The position numbers and the translations under genes are program-made. This document shows, in pieces, positions 7,375-13,893 of a stretch of DNA of 16,406 nucleotides. This stretch comes from JBLNBQ01 sp050260095 (GTDB lineage: Bacteria > Bacillota > UBA5301 > DYFA01). The stretch lies in contig JBLNBQ010000097.1 of the NCBI GenBank assembly GCA_050260095.1, forward strand, positions 1 through 16,406, read 5' to 3'. Below the pieces are notes generated by a model. The model was not told the DNA's origin, did no database searches, and was given only the letters and a program-made list of their open reading frames with translations. How positions within the stretch are numbered: the first letter of the stretch is position 1; the number at the start of each line of letters is the position of its first letter.

Positions 7375-8295
7375 GTGTCCGGTGATGTCCAACTGGTGGT
7401 TAACGGGCGGCTGTTGCCGACGCGCACGGGTCCGCGCCTGGTGGGCAGGGAGGTCATGGTACCGCTCCGGCAGGTCGTGGAGAGCTGCGGCGGCACCGTG
7501 GACTACGACGGGGGTACTCCGGCCAAGGCGCTGGTCAGGGTGGGCGAGACGCGCCTCGCGTTCACGGAAGGCCAGGACAGTGCGGTATCCGGCGCCAACC
7601 CCACTCTGTTGCACGCCGCACCGGCGGTATGGGACGACACCTTTTTCGTACCCTCTTCGGCCCTTTCGCTGGCCGGCATCGGCGCTGTCTGGTATGAACC
7701 GGTCCCGGCGGTCTTGTGTGGAGTTCGCGAGGCGCGCCTCGCCGGGCGGCGGGTGATGCTCGATCCGGGCCATGGGGGCGCCGACCCGGGCGCGGTGGGT
7801 CCCGGGGGCACGGCCGAGAAGGAGGTCACCCTGCAGGTCGCGGAGACCGCGGCCCGGCTCCTGACCCTGGCGGGCGGCGAGGGGATGCTCACCCGGGCGA
7901 CCGATCGCAACGTCTCCCTGGCCGGCAGGGTGGCCGCCGCAGCCAACAAACAAGCCGAACTCCTCGTTTCCGTCCACTGCAACTCGTACCGGGAGGCCGC
8001 GGCGCACGGCACTGAGACCTACTATTACGAACTCTGGGAAGGACAGAAACTCGCGGCCCTTATCCAGCAGGAAGTCATTGGGGAGCTGGGGCTGAGCGAC
8101 CGCGGCATCAAAGAGGCCAACTTCTACGTCCTGCGCTACGCGAAGATTCCGGCCTGCCTGGTGGAGGTGGCCTTCCTCTCCAATCATCAGGAAGAGCGGA
8201 TGCTCCAAGACCCGCTGGTGCGCCTCAAGGCGGGGCTTGCCATCTTCCGCGGCATTCGCGCCTTCTGCGAGAGCGCCGCCGGCCGATGGCGCTGA
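7375..8295 (+). CDS. N-acetylmuramoyl-L-alanine amidase with CuAO-like N domain, no signal peptide
   Basis: Zinc amidase (Amidase_3) that cleaves the bond between MurNAc and the peptide stem. Residues ~5-115 resemble the copper-amine-oxidase-N-like fold found in Bacillota wall proteins (LVVNGRLLPTRTGPRLVGRE and MVPLRQVVES). The catalytic domain spans ~125-300: Zn ligands H133 (DPGHGG), E148 (AEKEV) and H201 (SVHCNS), with catalytic E264 in LVEVAFLSN, where Ala replaces the usual Gly. GTG 7375 follows GGGGAGG (7361-7367) at ideal spacing, and there is no hydrophobic leader before or after it. The protein is therefore either released on lysis, like CwlC-type mother-cell amidases, or exported by another route. 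The reading frame upstream overlaps the YkuK gene in a non-coding-like stretch and is rejected. Confidence 0.85.
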   Translation: MSGDVQLVVNGRLLPTRTGPRLVGREVMVPLRQVVESCGGTVDYDGGTPAKALVRVGETRLAFTEGQDSAVSGANPTLLHAAPAVWDDTFFVPSSALSLAGIGAVWYEPVPAVLCGVREARLAGRRVMLDPGHGGADPGAVGPGGTAEKEVTLQVAETAARLLTLAGGEGMLTRATDRNVSLAGRVAAAANKQAELLVSVHCNSYREAAAHGTETYYYELWEGQKLAALIQQEVIGELGLSDRGIKEANFYVLRYAKIPACLVEVAFLSNHQEERMLQDPLVRLKAGLAIFRGIRAFCESAAGRWR

Positions 8296-8377
8296 CCGCG
8301 TGAGCTGCCCCGCCCTTTGACTGCCCATCGGCGCGCCCGCCTTGTGGCGGGCTCATCCAACATGTGAAAGATTTACC
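8296..8377 (+). other. Amidase-veg intergenic hairpin
   Basis: A 7-bp GC-only hairpin (GCCCGCC 8335-8341, TTGT loop, GGCGGGC 8346-8352) lies 40 nt after the amidase stop. It is followed by TCATCC rather than a T tract, so termination here would be inefficient. Nothing else recognised before the veg promoters. Confidence 0.4.
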
Positions 8378-8406
8378 TTGACAACGGAGCCGCGCTGCAC
8401 TATACT
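8378..8406 (+). promoter_or_regulatory. veg promoter P1
   Basis: Perfect -35 TTGACA (8378-8383), 17-nt spacer, near-perfect -10 TATACT (8401-8406). AT-rich sequence flanks it in an otherwise GC-rich region. Start of transcription is expected near 8413. The veg promoter of Bacillus subtilis is known as one of its strongest sigma-A promoters, and the strength seems conserved here. Confidence 0.9.
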
Positions 8407-8416
8407 ATTTAGTTTC

Positions 8417-8446
8417 TTGACAAAGCTGGACAAACTACGGTAGACT
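8417..8446 (+). promoter_or_regulatory. veg promoter P2
   Basis: A second perfect -35 TTGACA (8417-8422), 18-nt spacer and -10 TAGACT (8441-8446), starting 11 nt after the P1 -10 element. The two promoters are arranged in tandem, so they may either add or interfere. Confidence 0.75.
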
Positions 8447-8494
8447 GACATACGAGGGGAAGGCGAACCGGATACCGGACGAGGGGTGAGATGG

Positions 8495-8770
8495 TTGGCC
8501 AAGGGGTTGGCACGGTGCAACAACGTGCTTGACCTGATCCGTCAGGACTTGAACTCGTATGTCGGGGAGCGAGTGACCGTAAGGGCTAATCGTGGACGCA
8601 GGAAAGTCGACGAGGTGGACGGTGTTCTCGAGCGGACCTATCCGAAGCTCTTCGTGGTAACCCAGCCTGGACGCAAGCATCTGTCGTACACCTACAGCGA
8701 TGTGCTGACGTCCAGCATCGAAGTGATCTACAACGGGGCCCGGATCGGTAATGGAAATATGCGTAGCTGA
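8495..8770 (+). CDS. veg: Veg protein
   Basis: Small Veg-family protein of 91 residues. In Bacillus Veg is abundant and linked to biofilm-matrix gene expression and spore outgrowth; molecular function is not settled. Family-like segments are VGERVTVRANRGRRKVDEV, LERTYPKLFVV and SYTYSDVLTSSIEV. The frame also offers GTG 8486, but TTG 8495 has GAGGGG (8481-8486) 8 nt upstream and gives an N-terminus MAKGL that matches the MAKTL of Bacillus Veg, so I choose it. Transcribed from two strong tandem promoters and ended by a clear terminator, so it is a highly expressed monocistronic gene. The basic RGRRK patch could bind nucleic acid (inference). Confidence 0.88.
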   Translation: MAKGLARCNNVLDLIRQDLNSYVGERVTVRANRGRRKVDEVDGVLERTYPKLFVVTQPGRKHLSYTYSDVLTSSIEVIYNGARIGNGNMRS

Positions 8771-8792
8771 TCCACGCGCCTTCCCAACTGCA

Positions 8793-8828
8793 GCGAGCCC
8801 GGCCGGAGCGGCGGGGCTCGCATTTTTT
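8793..8828 (+). terminator. Intrinsic terminator of veg
   Basis: GCGAGCCC (8793-8800) pairs with GGGCTCGC (8814-8821), a perfect 8-bp stem, followed by A and six T (8823-8828). It lies 23 nt after the veg stop. Confidence 0.9.
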
Positions 8829-9034
8829 GCGTGTTCCCTGCGGGGATGCAACAGGGGAAGACCGCCAAGAGGTTCAGGGATCTGGCAGGTAGGATCGCCT
8901 GCCTGTAACGAGAGCTGCAGCCCACGGACTCCAGGTCGTCGTTACTTGGCCTACTTGGAGGCCGAGCCAGATCCTGATGTACGTTAGCGGTCTTCCGCTA
9001 CTTAGACTATCCCGCCGCCTCTGGATTAAACGCG
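8829..9034. other. Unassigned 206-bp segment between two convergent terminators
   Basis: No credible coding frame on either strand. It holds two hairpins: GGCAGG (8884-8889) with CCTGCC (8898-8903), and AGCGG (8986-8990) with CCGCT (8995-8999, TCTT loop). No consensus promoter was seen. It could be spacer DNA, decayed sequence or an unrecognised small RNA. Confidence 0.5.
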
Positions 9035-9075
9035 AAAAGCCCCGCTCTGCTCAGGAAATGAACACCAGAGCAGGC
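9035..9075 (-). terminator. Intrinsic terminator of the F0 operon
   Basis: Read on the minus strand, GCCT-GCTCTG pairs with CAGAGC-(G)-GGGC, a ten-pair stem with one T-G pair and a single bulged G, followed by TTTT (complement of 9035-9038). It lies 34 nt past the atpF stop and shows that the operon ends here, before any F1 gene. Confidence 0.75.
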
Positions 9076-9109
9076 AAGGCCTTCCGAGACAAGCGAACCT
9101 TTTGCGCGG

Positions 9110-9631
9110 TCAGGACTTGGGGCCCATCGCCGCGTCCAGTTGGTCGACGCAGGACTTGACGATACGCTCGTTGTCTTCGGCCGTGATAACCCGGTCGAGG
9201 AGCTTGCTCGTCGCGAAAATCGTCAGGTTGGCGATCTCGCTGCGAATGTCCATGAGGACTTTCTCTTTCTCTTTCTCGATATCGGTTCTGGCCCGCTGGA
9301 AGATGCGATAAGCTTCCTGCTCTGCCTGGGCGATCATCTCGCGTTTGAGTTCTTCGCCCTGCTTGGTGGCCTGCGACATCAGTTCGTCGGCGTCCTGCTT
9401 CGCGTTGGCCATCATGCGCTGGTACTCGGCGAGCAGTTTTTCGGCTTCTTTCTTTGTTGCTGCAGCCTGGGCCAGAGAGTTTTCGACGAAGGATTCGCGC
9501 CGGGCCAGCACTTCGGAGACCGGCTTGAATAGCACTTTCCAGAGCAGGAACAGGACAACGACCACGTTGACTGCCTGGAAGATGAACGTCGGAACGTGGA
9601 ACGGAGAGATGCCTCCGCCTTCCGCCGCCAT
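9110..9631 (-). CDS. atpF: ATP synthase F0 subunit b
   Basis: Peripheral stalk subunit that ties the F1 head to the a subunit. One membrane helix (~14-33, TFIFQAVNVVVVLFLLWKVL) is followed by FKPV and a long charged coiled coil (~40-145), the usual b-subunit plan, for 173 residues in total. An upstream GTG at 9694 would add 21 residues, but it falls inside a perfect hairpin and has no Shine-Dalgarno. ATG 9631 has AAGGGGG 10 nt upstream and gives the normal length. Last gene of the operon; no atpH follows. Confidence 0.92.
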   Translation of the reverse strand: MAAEGGGISPFHVPTFIFQAVNVVVVLFLLWKVLFKPVSEVLARRESFVENSLAQAAATKKEAEKLLAEYQRMMANAKQDADELMSQATKQGEELKREMIAQAEQEAYRIFQRARTDIEKEKEKVLMDIRSEIANLTIFATSKLLDRVITAEDNERIVKSCVDQLDAAMGPKS

Positions 9632-9674
9632 GTTGTTGGTGCCCCCTTCCCCCAGATCCGAAGGCAGGTCCAAA

Positions 9675-9705
9675 GGGTTGCCGGGGAGACTCACCCCGGC
9701 AACCC
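9675..9705 (-). promoter_or_regulatory. Perfect 12-bp hairpin between atpE and atpF
   Basis: GGGTTGCCGGGG (9675-9686) and CCCCGGCAACCC (9694-9705) form a perfect 12-bp stem with a 7-nt loop, starting 13 nt past the atpE stop. On the minus strand it is followed by only TTT, so it is more likely a partial terminator or an mRNA-stabilising 3' barrier than a full stop. Either would raise atpE output relative to atpF, which suits the many c copies per enzyme. Confidence 0.75.
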
Positions 9706-9718
9706 GGCTGGAGCCTAC

Positions 9719-9943
9719 TTACTTGATCTTGGTCCACATCAAGATGGCCATAACGAACGTGAACAGGGTCAACGCTTCCATGAAGGCCAGGGCCAGGAGA
9801 AGCGTGGTACGCACCTCACCGGCGACTTCCGGCTGACGGGACATACCGTCCATGGCCTTCCCGGTGGCAAAGGCCTGACCCAGAGCGGAAGCAACCGCGA
9901 CGAGGGCGAGGCTCAAACCGACCGGCAACAAATCGATTCCCAT
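9719..9943 (-). CDS. atpE: ATP synthase F0 subunit c
   Basis: Forms the rotating membrane ring that carries ions. Two helices (~5-30 and ~45-71) flank the polar loop SRQPE (35-39). The ion-binding carboxylate is E56 in AFMEALTLF. Q23 occupies the Gln position of sodium-type rings, but A57 and L58 replace the Ser/Thr that completes a sodium site, so proton use is more likely (inference). The first-helix glycine motif GxGxGxG is replaced by A16xA18xA20xG22xA24. Preceded by a strong GGGGGGGAAAAGGA Shine-Dalgarno. 74 residues, normal length. Confidence 0.95.
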   Translation of the reverse strand: MGIDLLPVGLSLALVAVASALGQAFATGKAMDGMSRQPEVAGEVRTTLLLALAFMEALTLFTFVMAILMWTKIK

Positions 9944-9987
9944 TCCTTTTCCCCCCCTTCAAAGGCGACGAAGTTGGCGACTCAAGG

Positions 9988-10668
9988 TTAGTGGTGGTGC
10001 ACCATCTCGCTGAGATAGGTGGTGGACAGCAGCGAGAAAACGAACGCCTGGATGAAGCCCATCAGCACGCCGAGGAGCATGACGGGCGTCGGGAAGAAGA
10101 GCGGGGCCAGGATGAAGAGCACCGTGACCACCATCTTCTCGCCGAACATGTTCCCGAACAACCGCACGGCCAAAGAGAAGGGCCGGGTGACCTGTTCCAG
10201 GAGGTTCATCGGATTTGCGAAGTGCCCCAGGAACTTTCCGATGCCCACCGTCCGGATGCCGAGAACCTGGATGGTAAGAATCGTGACGACCGCCAAGGCT
10301 GCGGTGGTCGAAAAGTCGGTCACTGGCGGTATCATGCCCGGCCAGAACCACGCGAAGTTGAGGCTGAGGATGGAGACGAAGAGGCCTCCAACCAGCCAGA
10401 CGTACTTGCGACCGTGCCGTCCCATCGCCGGTTCGAGCAAGCCGTAGATGAACTCGACGAGCATTTCGAGGAGGATTTGGATCTTGCCGGGCTTGTCGTC
10501 GGAGAGCTTGCGGGTTGCCAGGAAACAGAGGATCACCACGGTGGCCCAGACATACCAGGTGTTGACGACGGTGGTGGTCAGAAGCCCGGAATGGCCAACG
10601 GGCTGGCGCGTGAGGTGTCCGATAATGTTGGCCAGTTCGTGCATCTTCTCTTCCGTCATGAATTGCAT
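9988..10668 (-). CDS. atpB: ATP synthase F0 subunit a
   Basis: Membrane subunit holding the two ion half-channels next to the c ring. About five to six hydrophobic helices are visible (~33-52, 68-80, 90-112, 122-137, 163-190, 195-218). The essential arginine is R169 in SLAVRLFGNMFGE, and the final helix carries FIQAFVFSLLSTTYL. It ends in HHH. 226 residues, typical for Bacillota. Starts with ATG 10668, with an AGGAAGGAG that overlaps the atpZ stop; a second ATG three codons in is possible. Confidence 0.94.
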   Translation of the reverse strand: MQFMTEEKMHELANIIGHLTRQPVGHSGLLTTTVVNTWYVWATVVILCFLATRKLSDDKPGKIQILLEMLVEFIYGLLEPAMGRHGRKYVWLVGGLFVSILSLNFAWFWPGMIPPVTDFSTTAALAVVTILTIQVLGIRTVGIGKFLGHFANPMNLLEQVTRPFSLAVRLFGNMFGEKMVVTVLFILAPLFFPTPVMLLGVLMGFIQAFVFSLLSTTYLSEMVHHH

Positions 10669-10678
10669 TGCCCGACCG

Positions 10679-11023
10679 TCACTCCTTCCTCTTGTCAGGG
10701 TTGACGCCCTTGCGGACCCGTGCCTTCTTGAAGTACAGCCGGCGGAGATTCATCGCCCGGCGGTAAACCGGGTTTACCTCCTCGTGCTCTGTGAAGTCGG
10801 TCTTCTCCATGCCGCTTATCAGTTCGAACAAACTCTTGAATGAGAGGGCAACGCCCAAGAGAATCCCCACCACCAGAAACAGGGGCGCGACTTCATAGCG
10901 GCGGTCGAGCCAGCTTCCGAGCCAGGCTCCACCGCCGACGGCGAAAATGAGGGTGAAACCGAAAGAAAGAGCAAAGTTACCGTACTTGGCGTAGAAGTAC
11001 CACTCGTTACGTCTACGGGCCAC
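10679..11023 (-). CDS. atpZ: AtpZ-like ATP synthase accessory membrane protein
   Basis: First gene of the F0 operon. Two membrane helices (~16-35 with AVGGGAWLGSWLD, and ~47-67 with FLVVGILLGVALSF) fit the AtpZ/F0F1-ATPase gene-1 family (PF09527), proposed to help c-ring assembly or divalent cation uptake. The C-terminal ~45 residues are highly charged and basic, longer than the family core. Start is GTG 11021-11023 with GAGGAAGG 6 nt before it. A separate AtpI (PF03899 type) is not present. Confidence 0.8.
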   Translation of the reverse strand: MARRRNEWYFYAKYGNFALSFGFTLIFAVGGGAWLGSWLDRRYEVAPLFLVVGILLGVALSFKSLFELISGMEKTDFTEHEEVNPVYRRAMNLRRLYFKKARVRKGVNPDKRKE

Positions 11024-11208
11024 TTTACACCTTCCTCAGCCTAGGTTTCACATCCCCCGTGGTGCAAGCTAAGAGTACTGATGTAAATTCGCCTCCCAAA
11101 AACCAACTCCTCCAAAAAACGCATCCTTGGGGAGAACAATTTCATAATAACTGGCATGGAGCGGCAGGATTGCCGGAGGAGGCTGTCAGGCGCAACGGGG
11201 GCCTCTCC
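11024..11208. other. Divergent intergenic region between atpZ and purA
   Basis: AT-richer than the flanking genes, as expected for a divergent regulatory region. No confident -35/-10 pair was found for the leftward F0 operon; TACTCT or TATTAT boxes occur on the minus strand without a matching -35. A small hairpin CGGCA-GGAT-TGCCG is present at 11162-11175. Function not assigned. Confidence 0.4.
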
Positions 11209-11237
11209 TTGACTGGCCAGGGCAATTCTGCTAATCT
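11209..11237 (+). promoter_or_regulatory. purA promoter
   Basis: -35 TTGACT (11209-11214), 17-nt spacer, -10 TAATCT (11232-11237). Transcription should start near 11244, giving a leader of about 20 nt that holds only the ribosome binding site AGGGAG (11251-11256). Confidence 0.8.
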
Positions 11238-11263
11238 TTTCGTGTTCGAGAGGGAGTGGTGTG

Positions 11264-12562
11264 ATGCCGTCCGTGGTGATCGTGGGCACCCAGTGGGGGG
11301 ACGAGGGCAAGGGCAAAGTCACCGACTTGCTGGCTGGCGACGCTGAGCTGGTCGTCCGGTACATGGGTGGAAGCAACGCGGGTCACACCGTCATCGTGGG
11401 CGGCACGACCTTCAAGCTCCACCTCGTGCCCAGCGGCATTCTCTACCCGGATGCTCTGTGCCTCATCGGCAACGGAGTGGTCATCGACCCGAAGGCGCTG
11501 CTGGCGGAGCTGGCCGAACTGGCAGCCCAGGGGGTATCCGCGGCCAACCTTCGGATCAGCGACCGAGCGCACGTGGTGATGCCCTGGCACGGGCAGCTCG
11601 ATCAGTTGGAGGAGGCCGAGCGCCCGGCGGAGGAGAAGATCGGGACGACCGGGCGAGGGATCGGTCCCTGCTACGTCGATAAGGCCGCCCGCACCGGCAT
11701 CCGGGTCAGCGATCTCTGCGACCCGGAGGCTTTCCGGGCCCGTCTCGACGCGGTCCTGCCGGTGAAGAACCGGTTGCTTCAGAGAGTTTATGGGCATCCC
11801 GGTTTCGAGCGGGAGGCCGTGTTCGCCGAGTATAGCAGGTACGGAGAAGCAATCCGGCCCTACGTGGTCGACGGCTCCGCCCTGGTGAACCAGGTGATCC
11901 TGGAAAACCGACGGGTGCTCTTCGAGGGGGCGCAGGGAGCGCTCCTCGATCTGGATCATGGCACGTACCCGTTCGTCACCTCTTCGTCGGCGATCGCGGG
12001 AGGCGTGTGCATCGGGGCCGGGGTCGGACCCAGCCGGATCGACCAGGTGCTTGGGGTCTGCAAGGCCTACACCAGCCGCGTTGGGCGGGGACCCTTCCCG
12101 ACCGAGCTGGACGACGGCCTCGGCGACACTATCCGGGAGAAGGGCCACGAATACGGCACCACGACCGGCCGGCCCCGCCGGGTGGGTTGGTTCGACGCGG
12201 TGATGGTCCGTCATGCCGTGCGGGTGAACGGCGTCAGCATGCTGGCGGTCATGTCGCTCGACGTCTTGGCCGGCTTGCCGTCCGTCAAGATCTGCACCGG
12301 CTATCGCTACCAGGGGAGAGTCCTCGTCGATTTCCCCGCGGACCTGCGCATTCTGGAGGAGGCGGAACCGGTCTTTGAGGAACTGCCCGGCTGGGAGGGC
12401 GAACTCCGCACCTGCCGTTCGCTGGACGACCTGCCGCAGAACGCCCGTCGATACCTCGGCCGGCTCACAGAGCTGGTCGGGGCCCCGCTGGGCTTGGTGT
12501 CGGTTGGCCGGGAGCGGCAGGAGACGCTCATCCTAAGCCAGATCTATGCGCGGCGCAAGTGA
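11264..12562 (+). CDS. purA: Adenylosuccinate synthetase
   Basis: Joins IMP and aspartate with GTP hydrolysis to make adenylosuccinate, the first step from IMP to AMP, in the cytoplasm. The N-terminal GTQWGDEGKGK (8-18) holds catalytic D13, and H41 lies in GGSNAGHT; the signature GTTGRGIGPCYVDK, GRGPFPTEL and GTTTGRPRRVGWFD are all intact. 432 residues, normal. GTG 11261 is also in frame, but ATG 11264 has the better spacing (7 nt) from AGGGAG. Monocistronic, with its own promoter and terminators. Confidence 0.97.
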   Translation: MPSVVIVGTQWGDEGKGKVTDLLAGDAELVVRYMGGSNAGHTVIVGGTTFKLHLVPSGILYPDALCLIGNGVVIDPKALLAELAELAAQGVSAANLRISDRAHVVMPWHGQLDQLEEAERPAEEKIGTTGRGIGPCYVDKAARTGIRVSDLCDPEAFRARLDAVLPVKNRLLQRVYGHPGFEREAVFAEYSRYGEAIRPYVVDGSALVNQVILENRRVLFEGAQGALLDLDHGTYPFVTSSSAIAGGVCIGAGVGPSRIDQVLGVCKAYTSRVGRGPFPTELDDGLGDTIREKGHEYGTTTGRPRRVGWFDAVMVRHAVRVNGVSMLAVMSLDVLAGLPSVKICTGYRYQGRVLVDFPADLRILEEAEPVFEELPGWEGELRTCRSLDDLPQNARRYLGRLTELVGAPLGLVSVGRERQETLILSQIYARRK

Positions 12563-12587
12563 GCGTGGGCGGCGGAACACCGGTGGA

Positions 12588-12622
12588 CCGGGTCTCAGCA
12601 GGCTGGGACCCGGCTTTTTATT
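12588..12622 (+). terminator. Intrinsic terminator of purA
   Basis: CCGGGTCTCAG (12588-12598) pairs with CTGGGACCCGG (12603-12613), 11 bp with one T-G pair, loop CAGG, followed by CTTTTTATT. It lies 26 nt past the purA stop. Confidence 0.93.
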
Positions 12623-12637
12623 CTGCCGCGAGGGGAG

Positions 12638-12664
12638 GCGCAGCGCCTTCGCTCCTGCGCTTTT
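12638..12664 (+). terminator. Second, weaker terminator after purA
   Basis: GCGCAG (12638-12643) pairs with CTGCGC (12655-12660), 11-nt loop, followed by TTTT (12661-12664). It may serve as a backup that insulates the cytochrome gene from purA transcription. Confidence 0.5.
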
Positions 12665-12774
12665 GCAGGAAACGGTTGGGTTGAAGAAGAAATGGTAAAG
12701 TGGACCGAAAGACTCCGGGTTTGGCAAGGGTTGGCGTTGCCAGCCCCTATCCACTCCTGGCGGGAGGATTGGCG
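12665..12774 (+). promoter_or_regulatory. Leader region of the nonaheme cytochrome gene
   Basis: A possible extended -10 element TGGTAAAGT is at 12693-12701 without a good -35. A stem GGGTTGGC (12728-12735) with GCCAGCCC (12739-12746), one T-G pair and a GTT loop, lies 15 nt before the Shine-Dalgarno GGGAGG (12762-12767). No known riboswitch class was recognised. Confidence 0.35.
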
Positions 12775-13893
12775 ATGAGGCTCAAACGTATCTTTCCGCT
12801 TATCTGTGCCGCTGCCCTGTTCGTGCTAGGCCTCGCTTCGACCGCTTCGGCCGCCGGCGCTGCCGACCCTGGCGCCTGCGCCCAGTGCCACACGGCAGAG
12901 TCGGGCGGGTGGACGCATACGGCGCATGCCAAGGCGAACGTCACCTGCCTGTCGTGCCACAAGGCGGGCGACCCTCACCAGAAACCTGCTGGAGCGGCCA
13001 ACGAACTCTATGATCCAGCCGTGTGCGCCCCCTGCCACGACACGGAGTACCAGGAGTGGCGCCGGTCGGGGCACAACCAGCCGGTCCCGTACACCAAGGA
13101 CGAGATTCTGCCCGAGCTGATCACGGACTGCGTCCGGTGTCACAACGTCGCCGGCTACCTCGAGGTCACCCGGTCGGGGAAACCGTTCGAGAAGATGAAG
13201 GGCCAGGTCGCGGACGCCACCTCGCCGGGCGTCACCTGTGTGGCCTGCCATGACGTTCACTCCGGCAGTTCTTCGGACATGCTGCGCGCCGCGGACCGGG
13301 CGACCGTGTGCGACAACTGCCACGGGGGAAAGTGGCAGCACCTCGTGCTCAACGGGACCGGCGGGCAGCGCTATGCCGACCGGAACTACGACAAGTCTTC
13401 CGTCAGCCCGCACAATACCGGCGACCGGTGCGTCATGTGCCACATGGCCAAGACGGACGGCGTCGCGGCCGGGGGGCACACCCTCCGGATGAGAGACGAC
13501 CAGGGTGCGCTGAACCTGAGCGGCTGCCGGCCTTGCCACCAGAACCTGCGCGATTTCAACGTTGGCGGAAAGCAAACGGAGACCAAGGCCATGCTGGAGT
13601 CGCTGGCGGCGGAGCTGAAAGAGCGCAACGCCGGCGAACTCCCCCGCAACCAACCTGGCAAGTGCAACGAATGCCACCGGGGAGGCACGGAGCCGTTCAA
13701 GCAGGATCCCGACGGCGTACTCGAGCAGGCGTACCAGAACTACCGGCTCTTCCTCTTCGACCGGAGCCTGGGTGTCCACAACCCGGCCTACACCCGGCAG
13801 ATGCTCCAGGACTCGATTACGCACGTGCTGCAGGGCTACTCGGGCGCGCCGCTGCCCCAGGGCGCCGAGGGCTGCTGCGGCCACCAGGGCTGA
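12775..13893 (+). CDS. Secreted nonaheme c-type cytochrome
   Basis: Exported electron-transfer protein with nine CxxCH heme sites: C35, C58, C84, C119, C155, C179, C219, C251 and C297 (first Cys of each). A signal peptide (MRLKRIFPLICAAALFVLGL, then ASTASAAG) is likely cleaved near residue 27-30. The opening CAQCH...WTHTAHA...CLSCH spacing resembles cytochrome c554 and related multiheme families. After the hemes it has a GVHNP motif (333-337) shared with the decaheme protein downstream, and ends CCGHQG, a Cys pair that is not a heme site. There is no C-terminal membrane anchor, so it is probably soluble or wall-associated. ATG 12775 is chosen for its GGGAGG and signal peptide; the longer in-frame start at 12700 is rejected. 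Substrate or partner unknown; no membrane quinol dehydrogenase is adjacent. Confidence 0.9.
   Translation: MRLKRIFPLICAAALFVLGLASTASAAGAADPGACAQCHTAESGGWTHTAHAKANVTCLSCHKAGDPHQKPAGAANELYDPAVCAPCHDTEYQEWRRSGHNQPVPYTKDEILPELITDCVRCHNVAGYLEVTRSGKPFEKMKGQVADATSPGVTCVACHDVHSGSSSDMLRAADRATVCDNCHGGKWQHLVLNGTGGQRYADRNYDKSSVSPHNTGDRCVMCHMAKTDGVAAGGHTLRMRDDQGALNLSGCRPCHQNLRDFNVGGKQTETKAMLESLAAELKERNAGELPRNQPGKCNECHRGGTEPFKQDPDGVLEQAYQNYRLFLFDRSLGVHNPAYTRQMLQDSITHVLQGYSGAPLPQGAEGCCGHQG

Noticed and set aside
9632..9694. A longer atpF beginning at GTG 9694
   Set aside because: The extra codons run through the 12-bp hairpin, have no Shine-Dalgarno and make the protein longer than the family norm.
11238..11260. 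A PurR box near the purA start (TTTTCGTGTTCGAG)
   Set aside because: It contains only the GTTCG core, without the flanking AT-rich consensus or a second inverted copy at the usual spacing.
11041..11376. Minus-strand frame of 111 codons upstream of atpZ and overlapping purA
   Set aside because: Half of it is antisense to purA, no start has a usable Shine-Dalgarno, and I recognise no family. The shorter starts would give a 27-38 residue leader just before atpZ, which remains possible but unsupported.
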